Counted from the stretch's first letter, positions 23,639 through 34,606 are shown. The stretch: DNA of 64,000 bases from Toxorhynchites rutilus septentrionalis (GCF_029784135.1 NC_073744.1:76487935-76551934), one strand, 5' to 3'. The notes: a model not told the origin generated them from the sequence alone. Made by a program: numbers and translations.

Positions 23639-25247
23639 GGGGCTGTCCACATACCACGTGGACAGAAAAAGCGTGATTTTAGACACCCCCCTCCCCCTCC
23701 GTGGACAAGCGTGGACATTTTCTATACCTCTCCCTCTGTTGTCCACGTGGACATTTCTTCTCTTCTTGGAATCGAAATTCGGGGAAAAAATTGTGCTGCG
23801 TATAAAATTTTATTTTAAATTCGTTTTTATTTTCTGTTCTCTGTTTTTACTTGATAAAAATGATAGCTTCATTAGTAATAACGGTTTGTAATCAATTTTT
23901 GGTTTATTGCCTAACATTGCCCGTGAAGTTATTTGTATCACTGTTTAGTTATAAACATCACTAGTGAATCTAATCTCGGACATTTTCTGTCATAAATCAA
24001 CGTAAGCCGGTTGAGCTGTTTCAGTTTGTAAGCTGGATTGTACTTTAAGCTCTCGACTGAAATGGAGTATATAGTGTAGGATATAATAACATTTGTAAGA
24101 CAGGCCATTTGAACTTTATTGTTTTGTTCAGGCGCTAAAAATTCAAAAAAAAAAACAAAAAATTCCGGCGATTCATAAATAAACAACCAGATGGAAAACT
24201 GTCACTCCTTTCCAACATTTAAATCGAGTTTGCATGAATTACAATCAGTTTATAATCCGTAACTCATTTTTAGTTCAATGTCCGTTCAAATAATGATACT
24301 GCTTTTTAGTTACATCCACCCTTCATAAGATCTCGAAAACAAGTTCTCGAATGGGTTTTGATCTGGGAAGTCCCTAGTCCCTGAAGACCGTCCGGACTTC
24401 GTTAACTGGTGCCCAATTACCCATTAATCGCGGTGTTTTTGACACAAAAACAGCAACAAATGATTCCGAAATACTTCGTTCTACTCCTGATTTTTCCATC
24501 TGGTTCTATAGTTATGAAACACTGGCGGTTTTGTTTTTTTTAATGTTTCGCGCCTGAATAGAACAATCAAATTCAAATAGAAATTCTTATAAACGCTCAA
24601 AATAATCTAGTTGATGCTGTTCACTTAACTAAAACTCTCTAAACACTCTAAAAAAATCTATCCTCGTCTAATCATCAATCTGCACTACAAAAATCTACCA
24701 ATGATCTTGAACTTGCTGGAATTTATAATGCATAATGCAGAATTCCGTTCGAATCTCACCAGATACAAAGATGACTTTCTCCGGGTGAAGACCAGCTTTG
24801 GGGATAGCTGATTATGGCTCAATCCGCTTGCCACAAAGATACACTCTAAAATACATTCTCAGAATACACATTACAGCAAAGAAGTTCAACTATATGAAAA
24901 ATATAGATGTTCAGCACTATCAGACAGCTCAATCACTTTTGTCGATAAATACGAATGAATTTATTGAAAATGCGGAATGCAGAAATTTCCATATAATTCC
25001 ATATATAGGAAATATATTTATAATTTAAAATATATTTATTTATAATTTGAAATATATTTATTTGTATATAAATATATTTATATATTTCCATATATAGAAC
25101 ACAGATGTGAATATTTTTTTTCAAAATATTCATTCAACGTGTCCACGTGGATATTGTCTATACCGCCTCCCCCCTCACCGTGGACAAGCGTGGACATTTC
25201 CGTAACCCCTACACCCCTAAAAGTTCACGTGGTATATGGACAGCCCC
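23639..25247. mobile_element. Harbinger-like non-autonomous element
   Basis: 1609 bp with inverted ends GGGGCTGTCCACATACCACG and, in reverse complement at the right, GGGGCTGTCCATATACCACG. TTA flanks both sides (23636-23638 and 25248-25250). Both subterminal regions contain the CACGTGGAC palindrome motif and CCGTGGACAAGCGTGGACA. TTA duplication and GGG termini fit PIF/Harbinger. The interior (23760-25120) has only short ORFs and an ATATTTAT-rich stretch at 25020-25110; no transposase is recognised. Confidence 0.75.
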
Positions 25248-25250
25248 TTA

Positions 25251-26771
25251 TGGACAGAACTTCTACCTTTAATGTCGTTCGTTACTTCGTTCTGATTAGG
25301 TTCGTGTTCTACTGTTACTAGGTACGTTTAAATCTCTGCGAAGGCATTTTTTATAACGAATAAATTATCACTAAGAGAAAATAGCTCAATCTTGACATTC
25401 AACGGAGTTCCTGTGTTTTTTCGCCTTCATCATTCGTTATGTTATCACTTCGCTGGAAGTCTACATACCCTTCTATATCTCACTTATAGGCTATAATTTA
25501 TTAACGAAACCCCTCAAAAATCAATGCTAGCACTGTTAGCACGCTCTAGGTAAACTTTTTGGGTGACGATTCACGTTTTCACGACCCGGATGATCATGTT
25601 CTGTGTCCCCCCTTCGCTATTTTACAACCCGGTAGCGCTGCCGGGTGTTCGAGATTTGCGATAGTGTCAAGTGATTGATAGTAAATGTTTTCATGCACAT
25701 CAGAGTAGTCAATAAAGTGGATAACACACAAACCCGCACAATCGTACGGCGAGGGGAGACAAAAAAAACTATCTCATCTATTTGTAGAACGTTTTCACCG
25801 GGATCAACCTGTAGGGGCTAGCGATTTTCGCCACATGCGGTTGTATCAGCTATAAAAGTTTAGAACGTGTATAAACTTCAGCTAACATCCAACCCTGCGT
25901 CCCAGGGGTTGGCGTGCATCTCTGCTTCCCGACTGCCAGTCTTTGCCGTGCAGTCTCGCGAACTTGGCTGGATGTTTACGGTTGCGGCACGTGTCTTCCC
26001 TACGAACGTCATTCCGATTCTAGGATGTGCCATTTTTGATCGAAACATTGCGGTGAATACAGCGGCGCGGTACGTGCGGTTATGTGACAGTTGTTATCGG
26101 TCATTGTGATGAGCCACCTGTTGTAATGATACGCTGGTTTTCACTTTTTGTTGCGTGCAACCCGTGTGTGGTTACGCTAGATCTAAGTCTCGTACTTTCG
26201 TGCTGTTGGCTCACAGATGATAGTTGGGTGCGCGAGTCAACGATCGCATAATTTCTAGGTGAGGCCTCCAGAATAGAGCGATGATAACGCGACCTGAAAA
26301 CAAATTATGTGCGATTATCAAAAGCTCAAACGTTCTGATGTATGGTATGTTGTAAATAGGAAAGTTGAACCTCATGAGATATGCAGTTGAACAGTGCCAT
26401 AGTGGAGAATGTTGTTGTAGTTCTTACGCTGAATAAAAACTCCATACTCTTGAACTCTGCCTTCTAAATGTATTTAAGCATGAATAAGCGGGTGAGTGGG
26501 AACGAATTATCGCACATTAATAAAATGCACGATTGTTATGAGTAGCGTCGATGTGAAACGGTAATATTAATGATCAAAATTATCACAATCGATGTTTACA
26601 GAGACCTTATTGAAGCACTCGATGTTGTGTGAGATTAACTATTGATCGAAATTACGCTTTTGCGACAATCCGATTTGTTCTGCGCCGCGAGTGACGTGAG
26701 GTAACATTTTCTCGCTTTATCCTGGAATCCACCTCACTTTTTAGCGCCTATTTGATACTCGAGGCGATAAT
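25251..26771. other. Unique-looking stretch containing a candidate promoter
   Basis: No repeat partner was found in the window. 25600-26250 is GC-richer than average and contains a TATA/Inr pair (see 25851). The 80-codon ORF at 25867-26109 starts close to the putative start site but matches no family I know. This may be the first exon of a host gene, or chance. Confidence 0.25.
25851..25883 (+). promoter_or_regulatory. Candidate TATA/Inr core promoter
   Basis: TATAAAAG at 25851-25858 is followed by TTCAGCT, with its A at 25880, about 29 bases downstream. This is the spacing expected between a TATA box and an arthropod initiator. Inference from motif spacing only. Confidence 0.35.
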
Positions 26772-27029
26772 ATATAAGGGGCTCAAAAGGAAAGTGGAGT
26801 AAGTGACTCGATCGATTCATCAACTTTCTCATTAGTTAATAACTCAACTGGAAAAACGTTCCAATTTGAGTTTGGTTTAGAATCCGATAGATGAGGTTCT
26901 AACCTATTTTCCACATTGTCAAATACAGCTGGGAATGTGTTTGCAGCTAAGTTATGACCAAAAGAGAGAGAGAGTCGATGTAGAGAAATCGATGATGTTA
27001 CACCCCTTTCATTTTAAGCCCCTCATATG
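26772..27029. mobile_element. Small MITE with AGGGGCT termini
   Basis: The left end TAAGGGGCTCAAAAGGAAAG is mirrored by CTTTCATTTTAAGCCCCTCA at the right. An additional end-like copy, TATGAGGGGCTAAAAAGGAA, lies at about 27207. The duplicated target is unclear (TA or TATA). Confidence 0.6.
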
Positions 27030-27384
27030 AGGCTGCGACATTAAATCATTTAATAACTATAATTATTATTTAATAATAACGTCATTCGGCTTCGGGAATA
27101 CTGTGACTGAGGCCATCTCATTTGCCGTGCGGAATAGAGGGAGATAGAAGGTTTCTTATGGGTATTTTTTTTCTAAATTTCACTGTATCACGCTACAAGT
27201 GTGTATGAGGGGCTAAAAAGGAAAGGGGTGTAAGTGACATGTTCGATTTTCTCTTCATCCTAGCTGTATTTGAAAATTTGGACGATAGATCAGAATCTCT
27301 ATATAGATTATACTTCCGTTGAATATGAGACACTTTTGCTATTGATGCAATAAATTTGTATTTAATGTGTTTAATGTGTCCGAA

Positions 27385-27658
27385 GTGCTCCCTTGGCCGA
27401 GTGGTTAGCGTCGATAACTAACATGCCGGGTGTTCGGGTTCGATTCCCGTTCTGGTCGGGGGAATTTTTCGTCAAAGAAATTTCCTCCGACTTGCACTGT
27501 GATCACGCGTATTCTAGAGCTTGCCACTCAGAATGCATTCAAGGCGTGTTATTTGGCATAGAAATCTCAACTAAGTACTAATAAAAATTACGCAAGTAAT
27601 ACTACGTTGAGACGGCGAAGTTCCTCTAGGAACGTTAGTGCCATTGAAGAAGAAGAAG
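27385..27658 (+). mobile_element. tRNA-derived SINE (SINE-B), well preserved
   Basis: Has the A box, B box (GGTTCGATTCC), SINE body and GAA-repeat tail. The 12-bp duplication AATGTGTCCGAA at 27373-27384 and 27659-27670 is perfect. The tRNA-like head resembles a type II (Leu/Ser-like) tRNA, but the anticodon arm is not a functional tRNA. It is nearly identical to the copy at 14602, so both are recent. Confidence 0.9.
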
Positions 27659-27661
27659 AAT

Positions 27662-28010
27662 GTGTCCGAAATGATCAACACTTTTCACTTTTAACAAACA
27701 AAGACTTTTTTACATGAGATTATTCAGATAACATAAGACACTTATGGAAACAAATATTCTGCTCTTTAAAAACAATTTCTTCAACATAGTTTAAACCAGT
27801 AGTTACTCAAATAATGATTTCTGCGTATCCGAAATGATCAGAACTTTTCACTTTAGATGAACAAAGATTTATTCGCTTGAGACACTTATGCGATTATTCA
27901 AATCGCAACATGAGACAATTATGTAAACAATAGTTCTGTTACTTAGGAACAATCTTTCTCAATAACACCAAAGTGTTACAATGGCTAAATTCTGCTGTTA
28001 TGATTTTTGT
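27662..28010 (+). repeat. Two-unit ~170-bp tandem duplication
   Basis: TGTCCGAAATGATCAACACT at 27662 recurs as TATCCGAAATGATCAGAACT at about 27828, followed by corresponding ACTTTTCACTTT, AACAAAGA and GAGACA blocks. The SINE at 27385 inserted at the edge of the first unit. Confidence 0.6.
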
Positions 28011-28210
28011 CCCATATTTCTATGCATTCAACGTACTGTGCGTTGTCTTGTGCAGGTGACTACTTTGTTTTACACTGAGTACCGTTATCTATCACTCATA
28101 GGAGCACCGTATTGATTCGTGAACAGGTTCACTAGACATCATGCTTCGTTTAGGAACAGCATAAACTGATACTTGGTTCAGTAAAATGCAAGATTAGCAT
28201 GGTTTCTTGC

Positions 28211-28847
28211 CACGGCTTACAGAGACAAGTCTAGCTACTCCGGATCAGTCATTTTTTAGTGACGTCATCTGAATCATTGAAGTAAACAATGTGTTCTGGA
28301 TTTACTTTGATGAACATTAACAAGGAGGAACATTTTGAAATTCCCTTACCTGTCGTACTCAGAAATAGCCTCCTGTACGATTTCCTTCCGTTCGGATACG
28401 GTGATTTCGTTTTTCGCAACAAAATTGTTTCCCGCAGGCAATAATTGGCTTGGACCGCATCTTCCCGCATCATTCGTTTGCTCCATACGGTGTTTAGTAG
28501 AATGTCCTTCAATCGGTAGTCCTCATCTAAAAAGTGATCGGAGCATACCCTCACCTTGGCTACGTTCGAATCACTGTTGGCTTCGCAAACATTTATCCAC
28601 AAAGAACATAATTCTCGATTTTTCGGAAAGCGAAAGAATCTCTTTTTTGGCCCGATAATGTCATTTTCATAATTTATACACCCGCTCACAGCGCATTGAA
28701 CCATTTTCGATTTTTCATTTCAGGAACATTTACGCGTAAGTCGGAAAACAAAATACAACTGGCGACTGTTTACACTGACGAATCAGATGACGTCATCAAA
28801 AAAAATGTTTACTCGCTAAAGAACTAGCCTTGTCTCTGTAAGCCGTG
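28211..28847 (-). mobile_element. P-element-like TIR element carrying a THAP exon
   Basis: The ends CACGGCTTACAGAGACAAG are perfectly inverted for 19 bases. Similarity continues through a subterminal GACGTCATCTGA motif on each side. The flanking duplication GTTTCTTGC lies at 28202-28210 and 28848-28856 (9 bp as read, 8 if the first G is fortuitous). Termini beginning CA and ending TG, an 8-9 bp duplication and an internal THAP exon fit a deleted P-type element. At 637 bp it lacks any catalytic domain. Confidence 0.8.
28249..28704 (-). pseudogene. THAP zinc-finger transposase exon, frameshifted
   Basis: The 151-codon ORF starts MVQCAVSGCINYEN and holds a THAP (C2CH) finger. C4, C9, C54 and H57 are the zinc ligands (C-x4-C, then C-x2-H), with FRFPK at 24-28, W36 and the conserved DHF after C54. 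After about residue 84 the frame changes. A different frame continues with a plausible THAP-tail sequence containing EITVSERKEIVQEAISEYD. That frame runs to a splice-donor-like CAG/GTAAGG at 28350/28349. So one base appears lost near 28451-28456, and the original product was a first exon spliced to a body now deleted. P transposases are intron-containing THAP proteins, which fits. The last ~65 codons of the open frame are artefact. Confidence 0.75.
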
Positions 28848-28856
28848 GTTTCTTGC

Positions 28857-29404
28857 TGTGGTGGCTAAGAGCAGGCAATCGACCACAAAGAGTTAACGAA
28901 AGAAACAACTGATGAAGATTGATAAATAGACATAAAATTCGGTTAATATCAAGTGTAATTTTCAATTATTTTGACAAAAAAAAACAATAAAATCGCAAGT
29001 TAAAGACAAAGAAATAACAGTGATGTATGAACCCGGAGGATAAATGAATAAATAAATAAATCAATAAATTAGTAGATGAATGTATTATCCGACAAATTTA
29101 AAACAACATTTATTTACAACATTGACCCCTTGAACGACGCTTTATTTTCAGTCAGCACTACTCTGGCAGACGATTTAATTTTCTTAGTTTTAAGAAAAGG
29201 GATTGGGCAGTCCAGGTTCAGTTATGGGATGAATACTGGGTATTTATTATATTCCCTTCAGAAAAAAATATAATAACTTCTATAGACGGATATCACTAGT
29301 AAAATAACCGCTATCACACTTCACATTGTGTCGTTCAATTCCTTTACGCGATAATGGCTGCATAGATTTATGCAAATTACGTTCTAACGGTAACTAGAAG
29401 CATG
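28857..29404. other. No recognisable gene
   Basis: AT-rich sequence between the THAP element and a TA-flanked MITE. Only short ORFs without family motifs. Confidence 0.5.
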
Positions 29405-29406
29405 TA

Positions 29407-30140
29407 GGGGAGATCGGGGTAAGACGGACATGTTAAGGAAAACTTCAATTGTATATTTGGAAACTCATGTTTTCAAAAATTTAAAAGCAGTTTCTTACAG
29501 TTCAATATACTGGTTTTCGAAATAACTGGCCAAATGTTTTATAAATATGTGTTTTTCCATGTTTTTTACTGAAATTGAAACAAGCCGAAAAGTAGAACAT
29601 TTTTATCGGTGCGGGTATAATGGACATGTAGTGGGGGGGGGGGGAATATGGACAGGTTCATAATATACGAAGCGTAGAGGTTTATCGCTCGCGAGAGGAA
29701 TAATTTCACTCTCTCTCAGTGTTTGTGCTTCCAGTAACTGAAATAGAACAAAAAGAGAAAGCAATATAAAAAAGAGTCCTAATTCTTCCCTTCACTTTCC
29801 ATCATGCATTGGATGTGATTATGGAATTACGAATGAATTTACTTTTCCGAACATACCTTATATCGCTTCTCTGTCAACTTACAAACCGAAATATAATCAT
29901 CAGCGAATTCAATTTTGCAATTAAACCACCAAAATGCTTAATATCGAAGCCGCAAAAGTTACATCCACACGCGGAATCATGTTCGATTTTCAGTATTCAT
30001 TGTCATAGGATGGTTTAAATATTATAGAATAGCATGTAGAAGGGTTTCCCATCAACAGAAATTTGAAATTCATAATGCAATTATACAATTCAACCACCAG
30101 TCCATTATACCCCCACTGTCCGTCTTACCCGCGGCTCCCC
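29407..30140. mobile_element. TA-flanked MITE, pogo-like ends
   Basis: The left end GGGGAGATCGGGGTAAGACG and right end GGGGAGCCGCGGGTAAGACG (reverse complement) are inverted repeats; both are followed by GACA. TA flanks at 29405-29406 and 30141-30142. There is a G tract at about 29630-29642. No transposase. The ends resemble those at 22175-23050. Confidence 0.75.
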
Positions 30141-30607
30141 TACACAAGTATATCAAAGCAATAGACTCGATATACAGATACTGCTCTCATAAAAAGCATC
30201 GAACCTCAATCAGCTCTGCTCGTCATTGTCAGTTTATCCAGGAAAGTTTATGACGAGCTGGACTCATCATTTTCGTTTAAGGGGTTAATATTGAGTTGGG
30301 GAAAAAGTAATCCATTATTTTCTCGGTAGCTGGCTCGATATATCGCGTAATATCCATCATACATCATTTACATTTCACATATTATCAGTTTTGAGTTACA
30401 AGGTGTTAACAACAGAGGTCAACAAAGAAAATTCGGTACATTTTACACTTTTTCTTTAATAAAGGCGAAAACACAAGCAAGGTCGCTGAAATTGTCAATG
30501 GTGTTTATGGTGCCGATACTGTAACAGTAAAATACATGCAATTTATTGTTTTTGATTTTAATAATTTTTTAATTTTTTTGTTATTTTTTCAATTTTTTAA
30601 TACAATA

Positions 30608-31905
30608 AAGGGTGTGTCACATCAAATTGCATCACGGAAAAAACGCTGTAGAAATTCGCCCAGTAGACCGATCCTTTTGAAAATTTTAGATAGTAAAATA
30701 AAAACTATTAAACAACTTTTGGCATTTTCTTTTTATTCATACTTCGAGCCCAAGCCCGTATGCTCGCACCTTCCTCTTTACCCCGTCCATAAGGTTCTGT
30801 ACAACGTCAGGTTGTAGTTTTTTTTGAACAGAAATCCATTTTCTCTTGAAGTCCGCCTCCGATTTGACAACTTTTGGGTTCTTCCGGAGGGCCTGCTTCA
30901 TAATCGCCCAATATTTCTCTATTGGGCGAAGCTCCGGCGCGTTGGGCGGGTTCATTTCCTTTGGCACGAAGGTGACCCCGTTGGCTTCGTACCACTCCAA
31001 CACGTCCTTTGAATAATGGCACGAAGCGAGATCCGGCCAGAAGATGGTCGGGCCCTCGTGCTGCTTCAATAGTGGTAGTAAGCGCTTCTGTAGGCACTCC
31101 TTAAGGTAAACCTGCCCGTTTACCGTGCCGGTCATCACGAAGGGGGCGCTCCGCTTTCCGCAAGAGCAGATCGCTTGCCACACCATGTACTTTTTGGCAA
31201 ACTTGGATAGTTTCTGCTTGCGAATCTCCTCCGGAACGCTGAATTTGTCCTCTGCGGAGAAAAACAACAGGCCCGGCAGCTGACGAAAGTCCGCTTTGAC
31301 GTAGGTTTCGTCGTCCATTACCTGGCAATGCGGCTTCGTCAGCATTTCGGTGTACAGCTTCCGAGCTCGCGTCTTCCCCACCATGTTTTGCCTTTCGTCG
31401 CGGTTAGGAGCCTTCTGAACCTTGTATGTACGCAGGCCCTCCCGCTGCTTGGTCCGCTGGACGAATGAACTTGACAAATTCAGCTTATTGGCGACATCCC
31501 GGACCGAACTTCTCGGCTCACGTCTAAACTGCTTAACTACGCGCTTGTGATCTTTTTCACTGACGGAGCATCCATTTTTGCCGTTCTTCACCTTCCGGTC
31601 GATGGTTAGGTTCTCGAAGTATCGGTTTAGTACTCTGCTGACCGTGGATTGGACGATTCCCAGATTCTTACCGATGTCCCGATGTGACAACTCCGGATTC
31701 TCGAAATGAGTGCACAGGATTAATTCACGACGCTCTTTTTCGTTCGACGACATTTTTCCAAATTTACGAAAAATTGACAGTGAAGCATGGCCAACGTGAT
31801 CTATACACTCTTATCTGATTATAAGCGAAAGCTGAAGATATAATTCCTAAAAATTAAATTTCTATAGCGTTTTTTCCGTGATGCAATTTGATGTGACACA
31901 CCCTT
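30608..31905 (-). mobile_element. ITmD37E (DD37E) transposon, full length
   Basis: 1298 bp, flanked by TA (30606-30607 and 31906-31907). The terminal inverted repeats begin AAGGGTGTGTCACATCAAAT and match over ~49 bases with one mismatch. It encodes one uninterrupted transposase on the minus strand and is nested in a mariner relic. It is the same length as the copy at 40937-42234. Confidence 0.95.
30737..31753 (-). CDS. DD37E mariner/Tc1-superfamily transposase, intact
   Basis: 338 residues, the expected length for this family, opening MSSNEKERRELILC. Residues ~19-45 form a first helix-turn-helix (LSHRDIGKNLGIVQSTVSRV) and ~81-106 a second (SSVRDVANKLNL). The catalytic triad is visible: D147/D148 in VMDDET, D241 in FWPDLASCH, and E279 in ELRPIEKYW. 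The spacing is 37 residues between the second D and E, which defines the DD37E family known from mosquitoes. The enzyme would cut and paste the element at TA sites. No stop, frameshift or missing key residue is seen. With near-perfect terminal repeats, the copy is potentially active or very recently so. The start ATG lies about 150 bases inside the right terminus, as in the sister copies. Expression is not evident from the sequence. Confidence 0.93.
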   Translation of the reverse strand: MSSNEKERRELILCTHFENPELSHRDIGKNLGIVQSTVSRVLNRYFENLTIDRKVKNGKNGCSVSEKDHKRVVKQFRREPRSSVRDVANKLNLSSSFVQRTKQREGLRTYKVQKAPNRDERQNMVGKTRARKLYTEMLTKPHCQVMDDETYVKADFRQLPGLLFFSAEDKFSVPEEIRKQKLSKFAKKYMVWQAICSCGKRSAPFVMTGTVNGQVYLKECLQKRLLPLLKQHEGPTIFWPDLASCHYSKDVLEWYEANGVTFVPKEMNPPNAPELRPIEKYWAIMKQALRKNPKVVKSEADFKRKWISVQKKLQPDVVQNLMDGVKRKVRAYGLGLEV

Positions 31906-32204
31906 TACACTAAATTCAGATCTCTACTGTCAAAAAATGGACCGTTTGAAGCTAGCGATTAACCAGAAACGTCCAAATTGGCCAACAGAAGACGTGTTGT
32001 GTTTCACTACGACAACGCAAGACCACACAGCACCGAGAGCTTGATTGGAATGTTTTAATGCATCCACCATATAGTCCGGACCTGCCACCAAACGACTACA
32101 ACCATTCTCTCGCATTGTAAAACTTCCAGTGTGATGAGAAATTTGGTTCAGTAGAAGATTGTAAAATCTATTGCTGGCCCAAGACTTCTATGAAATAGGC
32201 GTTA

Positions 32205-32310
32205 GGCGTCGTGCACAAATTACGTAACGCTAAAAATACAGATTATGGACCCCCTCCCCCCCTACGTAACGCAATTTCCTATCTCTAATACACAGAGAGT
32301 AACGTAAATC
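32205..32310. mobile_element. GGCGTCGTGCAC-type MITE, partial
   Basis: TTA then GGCGTCGTGCACAAATTACG, followed by ACGTAACGC blocks shared with 48972-49075. The right terminus is missing. Confidence 0.6.
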
Positions 32311-33126
32311 TTCCAATACATGAAATTAGGAAAATCGAAGAAATGTTTTAGATGTTAAATTAATTCAAAATACATAAAACGTCGAGAACGTCGAAAAAAA
32401 TTTTAGGCAGAAAATCGACATTTTGGGACTTAGCCTGCACAAAAAAAAAATCAAAATTCTGAGTGCTTTGAGCCACCCCAAAATCATGTCCGATTGAGAT
32501 GAAATTTTGCAAGGTCATTTTTTTGGTTCAATAAACAAAATGTACATGATCGGTTCTTTAAATTCGATGATGATTTTTTTCCATACATTCATTGCCACCC
32601 TGTACATGTCCCGTGAAACCAATGTTATAATAATGAACACACAGGTCTTGTCAGTGTGCTTATATAGAAAACGGTATGTTTTTCAAGCAATGCCCCAAAA
32701 ATATACAAAAGAACAAGCTCACTTCAAGTTGATCGTGCCTGGACCTTGATTTATTTCACCAATAAAGAACAAATCAAATCATAAAATCTATTTATTTAAC
32801 GTGTTTCTCAGATGATCCATGCGGTGAAAGAACTCCGGAGGTGATGACTTCCGTTATGTACAAGAACAAGAGATTTTCTGTAAAAATCGCATTGTCCAGA
32901 AGATTTGGGCTGCTGTTCCGTCTTTAACGGAAGGAAGTGATTTTATGTGTTTGCTGTGCCAATCAGAAACCACGAACAAGAAGAAACATGAATAGCACCG
33001 AACCCATTTTCCATAAACACAGTGCGCGATTCGCACACATCTCCCAGTTTTCATCCGACCGAGATACGAACGACAACCGAACCGAAATAATCCAACCGAT
33101 GCAGAAAAAAGCACGAATAGCAGTTA
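32311..33126. other. No recognisable gene
   Basis: Short ORFs only. 32785-32850 is a repeat shared with 20440-20600. Nothing else is identifiable. Confidence 0.45.
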
Positions 33127-33134
33127 GTAGAAAT

Positions 33135-33889
33135 TAGAGGTGTGCAAATCAGCTCATCATGATGAACAGCTCTGATCATATCAGCTCATCTAAATGAGCT
33201 GTTCTTTATGAACAGCTCTTCAGCTCAGTTGTCAGAGCCGACTTTCAATTTGGGTCCCAAACTCGATAGCCACGAAGCCAGTTTGAAAATGTTAAAATTC
33301 AAATGAAATTTTTCACACCATATTATTAATTACTTGAAACACGTATTCCAGACTATTATTTACAACAGACTCGGCGAGTACAACATTTCCGACATTTTTA
33401 CTGAGGCTTTACATTACAATAGAAAGTTTTCTTCAAAAAAAAAAAAAAAAATCTTATGAGATTTTTGCACCGCCTGCAAACAAAGTGTTTTTCATTGAAA
33501 TAGAATACTTATTTGATACACAGAAGTTAATTTTCATTAATAATTTGAATTTTAAAAACGTGTTCATTCTGCCTGAGAGCCAATTATTATTTTTGGCGCC
33601 CCCTAAACTGGTAAACAAAGCTCAATGCCGTCAACGCGAATATAACAGTTGAAAAGACGAGGGACAAATGAAACTAAACTGATGTCTTAACACGAAGAGC
33701 GAGAGACGGTCAGTTCATTTGAATCTTACAGCTCACACACTCTCTTCAATTCTACAGCTCTTTTCTCTCCTTCATCATCATCAAAGTGAGCTGAAGAGCT
33801 GTTTGATTTTTTTTGCTAGCTGTTCCGCGTCAACTCACTTCAAAGAGTCGATTCTTCGGAACAGCTCATGAGCGGATGGCACATCTCTA
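33135..33889. mobile_element. hAT-like MITE with perfect 8-bp duplication
   Basis: Starts TAGAGGTGTGCAAATCAGCT and ends GGCACATCTCTA. The duplication GTAGAAAT is perfect at 33127-33134 and 33890-33897. Subterminal regions are rich in GAGCTGTTC/GAACAGCTC motifs in both orientations. An 8-bp duplication with TAGAG.TG.GC termini is typical of hAT elements. 755 bp, no transposase. An A17-like tract lies at about 33437. Confidence 0.85.
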
Positions 33890-34042
33890 GTAGAAATCCG
33901 AACGCGAAGTGAACACGTCGAAACGTGAATGTGCACCCGAGAATCCGATTAAAAAGAAATATATTGAGAACTTTTAAACCTACCATTTTGAGATTTGATT
34001 ACCAGAAAGTGTTAATTCATTCAAAAGTATTTTGTCGGCGCG

Positions 34043-34606
34043 TTATTTAACCGCCCGAACAGCTGCGATATGTATTCCGTCGTAATTCGCCGGAAAAGGA
34101 GCGTTTAGTTCCATTGTTGAGTATTGCTTCACCAGACCTCCATCACTCCATCGAACGATGATAACAGAAGGATGGTGGTTAGTCGTTAGATGGTACACGA
34201 TAGGAGATGCCGAAGGGGAATGAGATAAGTAATGCGGGAGCGCAAATTGGTCCAATCAAAACGTGGGATTTACCGTAGCAGAAAATACAATTCCAACGCA
34301 TAATTCATTGCACAGTCTCGTATTCTTATTAAATAAGCAACTGGAAGAGATTGCTTAGGCCAATTGACCAATCAGAACGCGGGATTTCCGTGTAGATAAT
34401 GCTTGACATTATTCAATTGTTCGATGGTTGGATTCATAAAATATACATTTCTTTTTCATTTTATTGAATTAGTAGGGAATGCCAGAATCGATTAATGCAA
34501 ATAGCTCGAAACTCCATCAGCAAATGACTGAGCAATAAACGCTTGAAATTGGATAATCTTCAAATTGTACCCCAATATGTTCCCGATAGACGTAATCCTA
34601 CGTCAA
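34043..34606 (-). repeat. HDR family copy, minus strand
   Basis: Starts (minus strand) with TTGACGTAGGATTACGTC ending at 34606 and continues colinear with copies 1 and 2. It contains two clustered CCAAT-type blocks (GATTGGTCAATTGG and GATTGGACCAATTT). Near 34098 is a degraded stem-loop remnant (GCTCCT-TTTC on the minus strand). It runs in the same orientation and context as 20672-21240. The 70-codon ORF is not conserved between them. Confidence 0.65.

Larger units (their letters stand above)
30291..32195 (+). mobile_element. Mariner relic, interrupted by DD37E element
   Basis: TTGAGTTGGGGAAAAAGTAA at 30291 resembles mariner termini. 30430-30540 encodes a mariner transposase N-terminal piece (KGENTSKVAEIVNG, VYGADTVT). 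After the nested element, 31940-32190 gives the C-terminal part in two frames: MDRLKLAINQKRPNW, FHYDNARPHS with the second catalytic aspartate, and HPPYSPDLPPNDY with the third. Stops and a frameshift separate these, and the middle of the gene is missing. The right terminus is not recognised. Confidence 0.75.

Noticed and set aside
27385..27460. A genuine tRNA gene in the SINE head
   Set aside because: The A and B boxes are present, but the anticodon arm does not form a functional tRNA. The sequence continues into a SINE body with target duplications, and four copies share it.
30807..31328. ORFs on other frames of the DD37E transposase (about 60-96 codons)
   Set aside because: They recur in all three DD37E copies only because the element recurs; they are shadows of the transposase frame.
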